From the NCBI RefSeq assembly GCF_000283155.1, contig NW_004454179.1:1511210-1575209 (forward strand): DNA of 64,000 nucleotides. Direction: 5' to 3'. The first letter of the stretch is position 1, and each line of letters begins with the position of its first letter. The stretch comes from Ceratotherium simum simum. Lineage: Eukaryota > Chordata > Mammalia > Perissodactyla > Rhinocerotidae. A program made the translations under genes and the position numbers. The notes beneath the pieces are model-generated. The model was not told where the DNA came from. It was given only the letters and a program-made list of their open reading frames with translations, and did not search any database. This document shows positions 22,375 through 33,019 of the stretch, one piece after another.

Positions 22375-23394
22375 CTAGCTTCCCCCATCATAGGCTGTGT
22401 AGCTTTCCTTCTGACACTTGACTTCTCTGCATCTTGGTTCCTCACTATAAAAGGAATTGGTCGGCCTCTGTCATCTACAAAAGTCCTTCTGGCTTTAACA
22501 TTTTATGATTCTAGGATCTATGAAAATCTCATTATTGGAAGGCCAAGGTCATTTTTGCTATGAATCAAAAAGACCAGATGTTCAAATATAAACAACCAGA
22601 TGCTCGGGCGACAACAGACACCTGAGGAAAGCAAAGAGGCAGGGAAGGCCTGGTGTGTCAAGCATGATGCAGAAACACAGTGGGCCAAAGAAGCTTCATG
22701 GAACACCTGGAAAGGGACATCAAAACCAGTAATCAAGGGTTTTGTTTTGTTTTTAGCATCATCAAAGGGAAGAGGACAGTTAAAACAGACCATTTGATGA
22801 TCATAGTGCAAAAAGTGCCCTAAGGGAAGGAAATTAAATACTACAGTAGAGACCAAAAGAATTACTTGCTGGGAAGCCACTGGGGAGATTCTTTTTCCTA
22901 AATGATCATCTGAGGCAGAAATGTCTGAGGAAGAAAAATAAACAGAGCGAGGCGCAGGGAATGTTCTGGTCCCATCCATGAGAAAGCCCTAAAGGAACTG
23001 CAAGCACAATCAGAGAGCAAATCTTTGGCTTGTCACTACGAACGCTTCCTGGGTTAGAGATTGCCTGGGTGATTCCCATTCATCAAGAATATTATGGAGG
23101 GCAGAGTGGGGATGGGGAGGACCAGGGTGATTACAGAGCCCCAGCAGTGCAAGAACCCCTAACCATCCTTCCAGTCTCTCTTTGGGAAGCAGCAACAAGT
23201 GGTACCCAGCACGTTAGACTATCACGAATAATCCATCTCTTCCTAAGGTGACGCTAAGGTTCAACTTCTGAAAGAAATCTGGAAGGAAAGCAGAGTAAAG
23301 GTTTTCTCCTCTCTTTAAGGTGATAATACTGATTATAAATAACAACAATAGAATAACTACCATTTACTAAGTGCTTTCTATGTACCAGTCTGTG
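22374..23394. other. Non-coding sequence
   Basis: At about 22395-22515 'CTGACACTTGACTTCTCTGC' and 'CCTTCTGGCTTTAACATTTT' resemble a MIR-class element on the plus strand. The 153-residue minus-strand frame at 22518-22979 has no domain I recognise and is probably chance. A reversed MIR scrap is at about 23345-23395 ('ACCATTTACTAAGTGCTTTC'). Confidence 0.4.
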
Positions 23395-23399
23395 GCATA

Positions 23400-23630
23400 C
23401 AGGTTTGCTCAGGTTTGACTGGCCAATTTTGAATCCTGGTTCAGCCACTTCTTGGCTTGTTGATCTTAGGAAATTTTCTTAACTCCTTTGGTCTTCAGTT
23501 TTCTCATCTAGAAATAATAAGGAATCTATGTTACAGAGTTGATACGAGATAACTCATTTAAAGAGCTTAGAATAATGCCTGGTCCACAGTGAGACCTCAA
23601 CAAATATTAGCTATTACAGCTATTATTATT
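23400..23630 (+). mobile_element. MIR SINE
   Basis: 'TTTGAATCCTGGTTCAGCCA', 'TCTTCAGTTTTCTCATCTAG' and 'AGAGCTTAGAATAATGCCTG' in MIR order on the plus strand. Confidence 0.85.
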
Positions 23631-23800
23631 AATCATTTCACATTTATTATTCCATCTAATTCTCAAACGACCCTATGAGTTAGGCACTTATGCTAATAAT
23701 ATTGCCAATTAACAGACTGAAGACATTGCAATTCACAGAAGTTAAATAACTTGCCCAAGGTCAGGCAGCTACTTACTGGTATATGTTTCAGAATTGGAAA
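23631..23800 (-). mobile_element. MIR SINE (minus), adjoining a plus-strand MIR
   Basis: 'CCCTATGAGTTAGGCACTTA', 'AGAAGTTAAATAACTTGCCC' and 'AAGGTCAGGCAGCTACTTAC' are reversed MIR. Together with the MIR at 23400-23630 it forms an inverted pair joined at a (TTA)n-like spacer. Confidence 0.8.
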
Positions 23801-25587
23801 GGCTTGACAATAATAAACTTGTATTTTATTGATAGTCTAAATGCATGTTGAATTTGATTTCATATGGCAAAATGGCACCGTTTTATTACAACTTAAAAAA
23901 TTTTGAGTTACATTAAGATGTTTCTGCTAGGTTCATTCTGTGTAAGAGGAAAAGGTTGGAGACAGACAATGAAACCATAAGCAACCTATTGTAGTAACAC
24001 AGTCATAAAGAGAAAATGCACTAAACCCTGGGCCAGTTCAGACTAGAAAGACAAGTCAGAGAGACATCCTGAAGTGAAAGAGGAGGCTTGAAGAGAAGGA
24101 AGAGTCAAAGATCGCCCATTTTAATCCTAAAGACCCAAAAGACGGTGGTGACAGGCAGAAATAGGGGTCAGGAGGGCAGCTGACAATGGGGAGTTCACTT
24201 GTAGGTGGACAGAAGCATGGGATGGGTGCTTTGGGAACTCGAGAGTCTGTCGCTGGCATCTCTGTGCCTCAGTTTCCCCTTCTATAAAATGAGGAGTTGG
24301 TCTAGAATTAATCCTTTGGATTCCTTCCAGCTTCCTAGAGGAAGCATGTAAACGAAATAGAGGAAGCAGAAGGAAGATTTCAGGGATTAAAGAGTCAGTG
24401 AATGATCAAGCTATTAGGTCATTAGTCTGGCTTTGAAGTAGAAGAGAAAAATGGAACAATGATTGACTTTTTTAAGATTAAACAAAACTGTGCCTTTTAA
24501 GAAATGACTTAGGCAGGATAATTAATACAGCCATATGTAGAATGGAGGCCATTTACAAATTAATCTAAGAAATCTAAAGTAAAATGTGTAAAAATGAAAG
24601 TCAGCCTTTTTTTAAAGGAGAGAGAAGCTTCAGTTTGTGTGGCGTGATGTGAAGGTGTTAGGAAAGTCCAGCTGCCCCCAAAATCTCTTCTTGACCCTCT
24701 TAAAATACCACCTGGATTTATACCACTAAAAGAAACCCCTTTGAATGTAGTTTGTATTGCACAACGCACGTTTATTTCACATTCAGCTGTTGTTCTGTTT
24801 TCCAGTGAATTAGTGTAGCAGGCTGACATCTAGCTAAAGACAGTCAACTGAGGAGACAAAGATTTAGAGGACGAGGAGGAAGGGATCTTTCTGGCATGTA
24901 TGGCATTGTTCAAGTAAGTCAGTTCAACATGTGGGCACCTGTTGTTCCCCAGATACTGAGCTAGGTGCTAGAAATAAAATCTAAGTAAATTGTGGCTCAT
25001 TGCCTCCAGATGCTTACAGTCCAGAGAGTGGACTGCACGACGATCATGGGGCTGGAGGAGTTTTGAAAGTGGGACCAGGGACTCAGGAAGGAAAGGTGGA
25101 GGGACAAAGAAGATTCTCTTCCATCACAATTTTGTTGAAGAACTGGATACTCAATTAAAGAAAGGCTTTTTCTTGGTCCCAGTGAGTTCCCCTAAGGAAC
25201 TACCAAAATTTAAGCTGGTAGGTTTGATACTCTGTAGGTTACAGAATGACAGATAATTCAAACCCCTTTAATTCAACGATTTTTTGGTCCTTTGAAATTT
25301 AAATTAGTAACATTTGACTATATTGGCACTTCTAAACCATATTGTTGACGATGAAATACATGTCCATTGCTCATTTTTCATGTCCCCTTCTTCGCCTGAA
25401 ACTTCACATCATGCAGTACTGAATACTCAGTAGGATTGCTGAGGCTGGTGGCAGAGCAGGCAGCATGAAACGTAGAGGAATGGGAGCTAGAAGGATAACT
25501 GAGAACTTCTTTAAACAGCAGACCAGAGGAGCACCATATTTTCACAGATGGCATTCAACGAGCACCTTAAAACCTAACTTCTAGTAA
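23801..25587. other. Non-coding, mostly unique sequence
   Basis: A MIR-class piece lies at about 24255-24340 ('TGTGCCTCAGTTTCCCCTTC'). Nothing else gene-like or repeat-like was recognised. Short reading frames here lack domains. Confidence 0.4.
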
Positions 25588-26030
25588 TGGAAAGGACACT
25601 CAATTATGGCTTAAAGACTTGGAGGATCAGTTCTGACTTTGGTATTTACTAGCTGAATAGCCATGGGAAATCATAATAATATTCACCTATATTTCCTGAA
25701 GACCGACTATATGCCAAGCACTGTGCTGCGTGTTTTACCTCTAAAAACATTCAATTCTCACAACAACCCACTGAGGTAGATTCTATCATTTTTCCTATTT
25801 TACAGATGAGGAAACTTAAACACAGATAAGTTCGAGGTCATATAATCTAACATTTGGCAAAGCAGGGATTTGAATACAGCTAGTCAAACTCTGATGCCCA
25901 TGATAAACTACCGTGATACTCCAGTTACCTAAGTCTTTTAGCCTCAGTCTCCTGACTTAAAAATGGACATGTTGGACAAGACAACGTCTAGATTTCTTTC
26001 TGGCTTTAAAATGTTATGACTCTAATTATA
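25588..26030 (+). mobile_element. MIR SINE interrupted by a second MIR
   Basis: The 5' half reaches 'TTTACTAGCTGAATAGCCAT' (about 25672). The 3' half resumes at about 25924 with 'TTACCTAAGTCTTTTAGCCT' and 'CAGTCTCCTGACTTAAAAAT'. The block between is another MIR in reverse. Confidence 0.75.
25673..25923 (-). mobile_element. MIR SINE (minus) nested in a MIR
   Basis: 'CTATATGCCAAGCACTGTGC', 'CAATTCTCACAACAACCCAC', 'TTACAGATGAGGAAACTTAA' and 'AAGCAGGGATTTGAATACAG' give a nearly complete reversed MIR. Confidence 0.85.
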
Positions 26031-27477
26031 TGAATTATACCTACACTTAATATACCTAGGGTTAACCTGTCTTTCTGAGTAGACTGTCTTAGACAACTGA
26101 GATCTAAAGACAAATTTCTGAAATCTGGTCTTATTTCCTAGCCGTCCCTTGTGTTTCAGTCAAGTTGGATCATATTGTTCACTATTCCACCAAGAATGCC
26201 CTGCCTTGATCTCCATCTATTGAAATTCGACCCATCCTTCAATAGCCAGCTGAAATGCCACCCTCTGCCAAGTAGCCGTTCTCAGTCTTTGGAGATTTAG
26301 AGTGGAGATGTATTAGACTATTAGGGGTTGGGGTTTGGGAGAAATATCTGTGCTAATGAAAGGAAAAGATGTAGGATAAGAAGAAGAAAGGGTAGAGGGA
26401 GACACTTATAGATGAGGACTGTCAGCAGTGTTGATAGTAAGCTGCACTAGCCAAGCCTTCCCTGTGATGGGCAGTAGTGAAGCCACCAAAGTTACATTCA
26501 ACGGTGCCCCGCTAGTAGGTGTGAGGTGAAGACGAAATGAGATAACATATGTGAAATATCTAGCACAGTGTCTAGAGGGACAACAATATGATCATTCTGA
26601 ATCCCATTACCTACCACAGGAATCTTGGTCACTCCTTCATGCTGAAGAAGGCTGCCAGCCTGCCCAGGAAGGAGTAGGATGAGCAGAGGTGAGAAGAGAT
26701 TCAGTGGGGAAAAGAGAAGTCAGGAGGAGGTATATGGGAATGCAAAGAGAAAATGAGAGCCAGAGATACAGAAGTAAGAGAGGAAAAGGGAACAAAAGGG
26801 AATCACGATAGAGACGAGGGCAGAAGGAGAAATGGAAGCAAAAGGGCAAAGAGGAAAAAGGAAGAGGAATGGAGCTCTGGCACTCGGAAAGAAAAAGTCT
26901 GTGCTGCAGAATCTGACCTGGAGGAAGAGTCCCAGAGGTAACCAGGTGTAGCACCCAAGCCCCAGTGCCAGTCACTCGCCATGAAGCCAGGGGATTTCTC
27001 CCACTCTCTCTGCTGTGGGAGGCATCTCCGGCATCTCCAGTGCTCCATCTGAGCACTTGCATCACTGCTCCAGCTCCCACTGGACTAGCCCTTCCTGGTT
27101 CTGGCAGCCTCCTCCCTTTGTCCCTGCAGCCCCAGGGGAGGAGATGCATCCAGCAACTGCTAATCCCAGGACTGCCTCACCTTCCCCTGGTTGCATGTCC
27201 AGTTCTTTCAACACCTTTGTAACTAATTCACTGCATGAAATTATCACTGTTGAATTATCTGGGAAAGAAAATACTTTCACTTGGACTCACCCTCAGAATT
27301 CAAAGACAGCTTTCCCAGTGGGACCAGAAGCAGTGCATCTAGAGAGAGAAAGAAATTCAGCCATCCCAAGAGTCAGGAAGGGTTAGTGTCCACTTCACCA
27401 GTGTTTGATTGGAGAGTGACAAATCCACACTAGCTGTCAGAGATGAGAGACTCTCAGCCTAGGAATTATCTGTAGAA
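26031..27477. other. Non-coding sequence with a purine-rich stretch
   Basis: At about 26200-26290 there is an L2-like scrap and at 26515-26600 a MIR tail ('ATCTAGCACAGTGTCTAGAG'). From about 26640 to 26900 the plus strand is strongly A/G rich, which gives a long serine/leucine/phenylalanine-rich minus-strand frame (26637-27149, 170 codons). Its composition is explained by the purine bias, and I see no domain or exon signal. Confidence 0.45.
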
Positions 27478-27491
27478 TGACTGGGTTCATG

Positions 27492-27619
27492 CAGAGGGAA
27501 CTGTCTGGTGGTTACCAGGGGCAAGAGGGGTGGGGGGTGAGCACAAGGGGTGAAGGGATGCATTTATATGGTGACTGACAAATAATGTACAACAAAAATT
27601 TCGCAATGAAGAAAAAAAT
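27492..27619 (+). mobile_element. Short retro-insertion with perfect 14-bp target duplication (truncated L1-like)
   Basis: TGACTGGGTTCATG occurs exactly at 27478-27491 and at 27620-27633. The 128 bases between read 'TGGTGGTTACCAGGGGCAAG', 'GAGGGGTGGGGGGTGAGCAC', then 'ATTTCGCAATGAAG' and an A-rich tail. This resembles the 3' end of a relatively young L1, 5'-truncated and possibly internally deleted. The perfect flanks point to a recent event. Confidence 0.8.
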
Positions 27620-27633
27620 TGACTGGGTTCATG

Positions 27634-28673
27634 GCCATTCGTGTCTATGCCTTCATGATTTACTATATTCACTTTGATTACCTTGAGCCTTAGCTTAAGG
27701 ATCATCTGTTTTATTCCTCCAAGGGTTATTAAGTGCCCATTATGAGTACACAGGGCACTTAGCTAGGTGTGGTGGGGAGGAGACACAGGAGAAATGGAGG
27801 GCATTCTCAGTTTTGGGAAGTGTTTGCTTTTTGCAAGATGAGGTTTGTGGACCATCTATCAGGAGACCCTCTTAGAGACTCTCTCGAGTTCTTCCAGTCC
27901 CAGCAGAGCTGCAGACACTCAGAGACAATTTTATTCTTACAGCGTTCATCTCTTCCATCCCCAGAGCCCTGTTAAAGCCAAGCTCCTGTTCTTAAGGAAT
28001 CCACAGACTAGAGGGGTGGGAGCACAGAGTAGGCACACGACGCATCCTCAAGCCAGACTGATGCCAGACACAAGGGGGGATTCTGCAGAGGGTCGGGGAA
28101 GCTGCACAGAGACAGTGGGAGATGGTAGACAAGCTGAGTCTATGAGGGTTTGACAGGTGGAGGGAGCTATGGGGTTTTCTAGTTTTCTGACAGATAACAG
28201 AGCAGGATCTAAAACAATCGTTAAAGGACAGAGGCATCTGAGGTGTTGTCTACAGACAAGGGTTTTGGGGGTGAGCGTTGGGCGATGGAGACTGAAAGGT
28301 GGAGGCCCAGCTGTGGAGGACTGTGCGACTAAGGAATTGGGGCTTGAGGCCACGAGCCTCGGAGGATCTTCAGCATCCTGTGGCAAGGTCACTTCTGGGA
28401 TGGCAACTTCAAATGCTGCGCGGAGAAGGATTACAAGCAGAGAAGCTGGAGGCAGGGGAAGGAACTGCGAGCTCCCAGTAGAGCTTATACAGCAAGCCTC
28501 GGCTTGACCATCGCCAAAGGGGCATATTACATTCGAGCTGCTTTTCTATCCATTCAAGGGCAGGCTTCCTCCGTGTGTGGGGGGTGGACAAAGTGCCCCT
28601 TCTATGCCTGAATGATACGAAGTCTCCAGCCTCAGAAGTTTCGATTCTCCTTGCCAAGGTCGGGCCACTACAG
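27634..28673. other. Non-coding sequence upstream of the CpG island
   Basis: No repeat or exon could be firmly named. It is GC-moderate, and several overlapping reading frames on both strands are shadows without domains. It may contain promoter-proximal regulatory DNA. Confidence 0.35.
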
Positions 28674-28964
28674 GTGGGCGATTGCGAGCCCTGGGCCAAC
28701 GTGTGGCTCCACGCCCGCCCCCGGCAGCCGCCGCGGCTCGTCCCCTCCAGGCCCGGGCGCCGCCGCGGGCCGTGCCGGGCAGAGCGCTCTGCGAGCTGCG
28801 CGGCGGCTGCTCGAGGAGGCCTGGCGGGCGGCGGCGAGAGGCTGTGCCCCAGTTTGTGTCCAATCAGGGAGTGCGGGCTGTGCCCCGAGCCGGGCAGCAA
28901 TGCGTAAACAAACCCACGGCAACTCCTCCGCCCCCTCGGCGCGCTCGCCCCGCGCCCGCCGCCG

Positions 28965-29418
28965 NNNNNNNNNNNNNNNNNNNNNNNNNNNNNNNNNNNN
29001 NNNNNNNNNNNNNNNNNNNNNNNNNNNNNNNNNNNNNNNNNNNNNNNNNNNNNNNNNNNNNNNNNNNNNNNNNNNNNNNNNNNNNNNNNNNNNNNNNNNN
29101 NNNNNNNNNNNNNNNNNNNNNNNNNNNNNNNNNNNNNNNNNNNNNNNNNNNNNNNNNNNNNNNNNNNNNNNNNNNNNNNNNNNNNNNNNNNNNNNNNNNN
29201 NNNNNNNNNNNNNNNNNNNNNNNNNNNNNNNNNNNNNNNNNNNNNNNNNNNNNNNNNNNNNNNNNNNNNNNNNNNNNNNNNNNNNNNNNNNNNNNNNNNN
29301 NNNNNNNNNNNNNNNNNNNNNNNNNNNNNNNNNNNNNNNNNNNNNNNNNNNNNNNNNNNNNNNNNNNNNNNNNNNNNNNNNNNNNNNNNNNNNNNNNNNN
29401 NNNNNNNNNNNNNNNNNN
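28965..29418. other. Assembly gap, 454 N, inside the CpG island
   Basis: Unresolved bases in the GC-rich core. GC-rich first exons often fail to assemble, so the most informative part of the promoter or exon may be hidden here. Confidence 1.
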
Positions 29419-29572
29419 GGAGCGCGGCGGGGCTGGGCGCGGTGCGGCCGAGGGGAGGGCCCCGAGGAACTTTCTCCTCCCCGGAGGGGCTCCTTCCAGC
29501 CCCGGCCGCGGCCCCGCCACTGGAGCAGCCGGCTCCCTGGCTGGAGGGAGACCATGAAATGTGTTTGAAGAA

Positions 29573-29610
29573 GCTGACGCAGTTTGTGACGCTCGCGGCT
29601 TCCTGACGGG
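29573..29610. promoter_or_regulatory. Cluster of three TGACG half-sites
   Basis: TGACGC at 29575-29580, TGACGC at 29587-29592 and TGACGG at 29604-29609, in the same direction and spaced 12 and 17 bases apart. TGACG is the half-site bound by CREB/ATF-type factors. Just upstream, ATGAAATGTGTTTGA (29553-29567) is a four-codon open frame with A at -3, a possible short upstream frame if this is 5' UTR. Confidence 0.4.
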
Positions 29611-29800
29611 GACCCGCCACAGCAGCGGCTTCTCCGAGGAGGGCCGAGCCGAGTCGGCGCTCGGGCCCTTCCCCCGCCCGGGAGCCGCGCGCCCCGGCGC
29701 CTAGTTCGGGGGCTGTGGGCTCGGGGCGCGAGCATCGAGTCCGGGCCGGGAGACGGGCCCCGGCAGCGCGCGTCGCTTCCGTTTTGATTAGCTCGGGTTA

Positions 29801-29810
29801 TTATATAAGA
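29801..29810. promoter_or_regulatory. TATA-like element in the CpG island
   Basis: TTATATAAGA stands out as an AT island inside GC-rich DNA. It is nearly symmetrical and could serve either strand. On the plus strand a start about 30 bases downstream would fall near 29835. Confidence 0.35.
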
Positions 29811-30170
29811 TGTCACGGAGAGGAAAGGGGCGAGCGGGAGGCGCGTTGGCGAGGGCGCGTCGGCCTGCCGCGAGGGGCGGGGAGGGGCAGGAGGCAGGGC
29901 CGCGCGGGGACCCACCTGTGCGCCCTCCGCGCCCCCTGCGGGCGCCGCCCGCGCGCGTGCCGGGGGCAGGGGTGGGCGGGGGGGCGGACGGACTTGCCCG
30001 CCGCTCCCCTCCCGGCCCGGGGAACACCCGGGCAGCGGCTGAAACGGGCAGTTTCCTCCCCGCCGCCTCGCCTGGGTCTCCACGTTTCTGGCTCTAGGCG
30101 TTTGTACTTTGAAACATTTGTTTAATATTAAGGAAGCTGCGTGTGCGGCCGTGAGCTGCAGGGCGGTGAA

Positions 30171-30207
30171 TGAATCATCGCCCCGCGGACCGGGCGCTGA
30201 TGATTCA
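30171..30207. promoter_or_regulatory. Inverted repeat TGAATCATC / GATGATTCA
   Basis: Nine-base perfect inverted arms at 30171-30179 and 30199-30207 with a GC-rich spacer, at the downstream edge of the CpG island. Each arm contains a TGATTCA-like core related to bZIP half-sites. It could be a paired factor-binding site; function is inferred only. Confidence 0.35.
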
Positions 30208-30260
30208 CGCGGGGTACACACGCGCGCGTACTCGCCGTGTGCCTCTGACCCAGGGACAGC

Positions 30261-30799
30261 GGCCCTTCTGCAGCGATGATGCCTGGAGGGGTGGGGGAGA
30301 GTAATGCAAAGGGTCGTAGTTTATTTATTTTTTTACCACCTCCACAATTTAGGGGAATCCTGGGGGTGTCAGGTTCCCCAGATTTCCCAAGGCTTGTTTC
30401 ACGTTCTTGGAAAGGTTACAAGATTTCACCTGGCTGCATTAATGAGTCGGTGGAGGAGCGCTGATTCGCTGCAGGGCTGGATCCTGTCTCATTCAGAATT
30501 TGGATGGTGTCAAGTGAGGTATTGGGCTCTGAAGGAATCCTTCTAGTAATTGCCTCTACTTAAATATCGCTAAAGTAATTAGCAAAAACTTTAAAAGTTA
30601 GTGGATCTTAAAAAAGAGAGTAAGTGGCTCCTAAGTAGAGTCCTACTTAAAGATTTAGGTTTTATTTTTTTAAAGCCAAATCCTAAAAGGAACCTAGTTT
30701 GCCATTAATACAGTACTTTTGACCACTGTGACCACCCTTACAGACTAATTTGACTCATTCCCACCCCACCCTACACTTGTAGGTTTAGGAGTAAAGTTT
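30261..30799. other. Non-coding sequence downstream of the CpG island
   Basis: Transition to AT-rich DNA. No exon or repeat was recognised. Confidence 0.35.
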
Positions 30800-31095
30800 T
30801 CTCATCATTTAGGGCTCACCTCCAATGGCATCTACTCAGCGAGGCCCTCTTGATCACCTTAAGTAGCTTTCCACCCCTAAACCCAGGAACCACCTCCTAG
30901 TCCTATTTTCTCATAGCACTTAATCACTATCTGAAATGATTTTAGGTCTTAACTCCTGTCTCTTGGCAGTAGAATGTAAGCTCCATTGTGGCAGGGACTT
31001 TTGCCTGTTTTGTCCACTGCTGTAACTCTAGCATCTAGAACAGTGCCTGGCATGTATAAGGAGGCACTCTGTTCACTAGTGAATAAATAAATTCC
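30800..31095 (+). mobile_element. L2 LINE 3' end
   Basis: 'GCGAGGCCCTCTTGATCACC', 'AGAATGTAAGCTCCATTGTG', 'GCAGGGACTTTTGCCTGTTT' and 'TAGAACAGTGCCTGGCATGT' match the L2 C-terminus and 3' UTR on the plus strand. Confidence 0.9.
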
Positions 31096-32004
31096 TTTTT
31101 CCTGATTTCTTGGTAGGACTATCTTTGACAGTTGAAATTCAGTGCCTTTTGTGAGCAAGGCACTAAGACAGTACAGTTTTCATTTTCTTTTTTTTTTTCT
31201 TCCAATTATCTTTTGATTGATTCATTTCCTCCTCTGTGCTGTTAACTTATAGCACAAGATGAGTTTGAGCATCATATCCTAAGATGCTGAGTATGAAGAA
31301 AGATAAGGCATGTGGAGCCTTGTCAAAAGAAAGTGTGTTACTGTATAAGTCAGTGGATGATTAAAAATATTATGTCTGTACTAGTTGGAAAAAAAAGTGC
31401 AAGATGTTGAAATGGAATCAGCAAAGTCAAGTTCCCACAGTACTGTATATTTCCACTCATATTTGAAATACTACTGATATTTCTGTATTCCCCCCTCCCC
31501 ACTGCCTGTGCACCAAGCTCAAATTTAGCTGTACTTTGGGAAGGTGCATAGTAGATAGCACTTAATAGGAAGTATTAATTTAACTAAATGAATACAAGAT
31601 TTACATCTCTGCAGGGGCCTTAACTCTGCTTTTTTGTTGTTAATGTCAATAACTTAATTCCACAAAGAGTAGAGTCAAGGAGTTACTTAAAGTTATGTTT
31701 TAAACATCTTAAATGCATTGTAAAGAACTAAATTAAAGCTATAATAAGTCAATGAATAATAGAAGGATCTGAATGTAGTGCTTAACACTATCGCCTTAGA
31801 AGGTAAACTTTAATAAACTTTACATTATTATAAATAATAAACTTTGGAGGCCCATTAGTCAGCTTTAATCTTGTAGCAGTGTTTTTAGAACTCAGTACTT
31901 CTGAAGTCACTGCTGAAGAAGAGGGGGCATCCAGCAGTTCCCTTTCCATGACAGTAGCTGTGATCACTTTCAGAAGCATAATCTCAAGAGTGAGCTCAGA
32001 GATA
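31096..32004. other. Unique AT-rich sequence
   Basis: No gene or repeat was recognised. Confidence 0.35.
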
Positions 32005-32335
32005 ATAAAAATTTAAAGCTAAAAGGGACTTGAAATTGCTTGGCACAGTTCATTTGTTTTTACCCATCTCTTTACGGGGGGAACTAAGGCACGGTGAGAT
32101 GACCTGCCCAAGATGCGGGGCCGGGATTAGAACCAGGCATCCTGACTTCTTGTTGGAAGTCCCTGAATTAGCCAGAGCTCCCATAGGTGGGGGAGGAGTG
32201 GTTCCTACCGTTAGTCAATTGTCTGCCTCTTGCTGTGAACTCGCAGAGAGTAAAACTATGTCCTAGTCAACTCTGTACCCTCCCATGTGCCCTGGACATC
32301 CAGGAGCTCAACAAATACTTGTTGAATGTGGTTGG
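32005..32335. mobile_element. MIR-class fragment (minus) followed by an L2 tail (plus)
   Basis: 32005-32150 reads 'TGACCTGCCCAAGATGCGGG' and 'GGATTAGAACCAGGCATCCT', a reversed MIR-class element. 32220-32335 has 'CCAGGAGCTCAACAAATACT' and 'TGTTGAATG', an L2 end. Confidence 0.65.
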
Positions 32336-32629
32336 GCAAATGTATTTTAAGTTGAAAATATACTTGAGAATTGAAACGGCAGGAAAACACGTCTCTTTTC
32401 CAGATTGAAGAAGTTTTCTGACAAGAAAGTCAGAATGCTGGCGGTAATTAACTTTAAAACTTGTACAGTAATGAAGCTATTTGATTTTCGTGCCTCCAAG
32501 ATTTCCAATAAAATGGCTTACAATTTATAAGTGTGCATGCTTGCTTAGTTGAGATAATTATTCACTGGAGAAACAGTAGGAGACAGGAGTCAGGGCATCT
32601 GGTAGGTCTTGCCTCTGCCATAGTGTCCA

Positions 32630-33000
32630 ATTAGAAAAGCCTAGACTTTACAGCCAGGCAGAATTGGGGCTGAAGCTTATCTCTGTCCCTAACAAGGAGG
32701 GCTCTCTGTAGCAAGTCACTTAACGTTTTTGAGCACTCTCTCATCTCTAAAGTGGGGGTAATACCACCGACCTTGAAGGATTATTGTGGGACTGGGATAA
32801 TGTATGTAAAATGCCTGGTGTACACTAGGCCCTTAATAAATGATAACGGCTGTAGTTACGACTTCTGGTTTGTGTGACCATGGGAGCAGCTTAATCTCTC
32901 AAACCTTCAGTTTTCTCAACTGGGAATTGGTGATTGGGATGGAAGGAGAAGAGTTAAATGGTCTCTAAGATCTTGTCCAACTCTGTACTTTAAGGAATCG
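32630..33000 (+). mobile_element. MIR SINE followed by a second MIR-class piece
   Basis: 'AGCAAGTCACTTAACGTTTT', 'TAAAATGCCTGGTGTACACT' and 'GGCCCTTAATAAATGATAAC' are MIR on the plus strand. From 32865 'TTCAGTTTTCTCAACTGGGA' and 'AAGATCTTGTCCAACTCTGT' look like another MIR-type copy. The ERE at 33020 follows directly. Confidence 0.7.
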
Positions 33001-33019
33001 ATCAAGAATGCACAATTCT

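Larger units (their letters stand above)
28674..30260. promoter_or_regulatory. CpG island: probable promoter and first exon of an unidentified gene
   Basis: From about 28680 to 28964 and from 29419 to 30250 the sequence is very GC rich with dense CG dinucleotides, in sharp contrast to the AT-rich, CG-poor remainder. Such islands mark promoters of mammalian genes. A CCAAT box lies at 28860-28864, a TATATAA motif near 29803-29809, and TGACG half-sites cluster at 29575-29609. Long reading frames spanning it are artefacts of GC richness and of the N gap. I see no protein domain, no unambiguous initiator codon with a long open frame, and no decisive splice donor. The gene name and transcription direction are therefore undetermined. 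Part of the island is missing in the gap. Confidence 0.85.

Noticed and set aside
22518..22979. 153-codon minus-strand frame
   Set aside because: No recognised motif; competing plus-strand frames; region looks like ordinary non-coding DNA.
26637..27149. 170-codon minus-strand frame with hydrophobic C-terminal part
   Set aside because: Explained by a purine-rich tract on the plus strand; no domain, no splice or promoter signal, and overlapping frames of similar length on the other strand.
28668..28680. CAGGTGGGC as a splice donor
   Set aside because: Matches a donor consensus loosely but lies before the main island and has no supporting open frame or transcript direction, so it was not listed as a feature.
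28409..30221. Very long reading frames (up to 517 codons) across the CpG island on both strands
   Set aside because: They run through the 454-N gap, overlap each other in several frames, and have the Arg/Ala/Pro/Gly bias of GC-rich DNA with no domain. They are artefacts, not genes.
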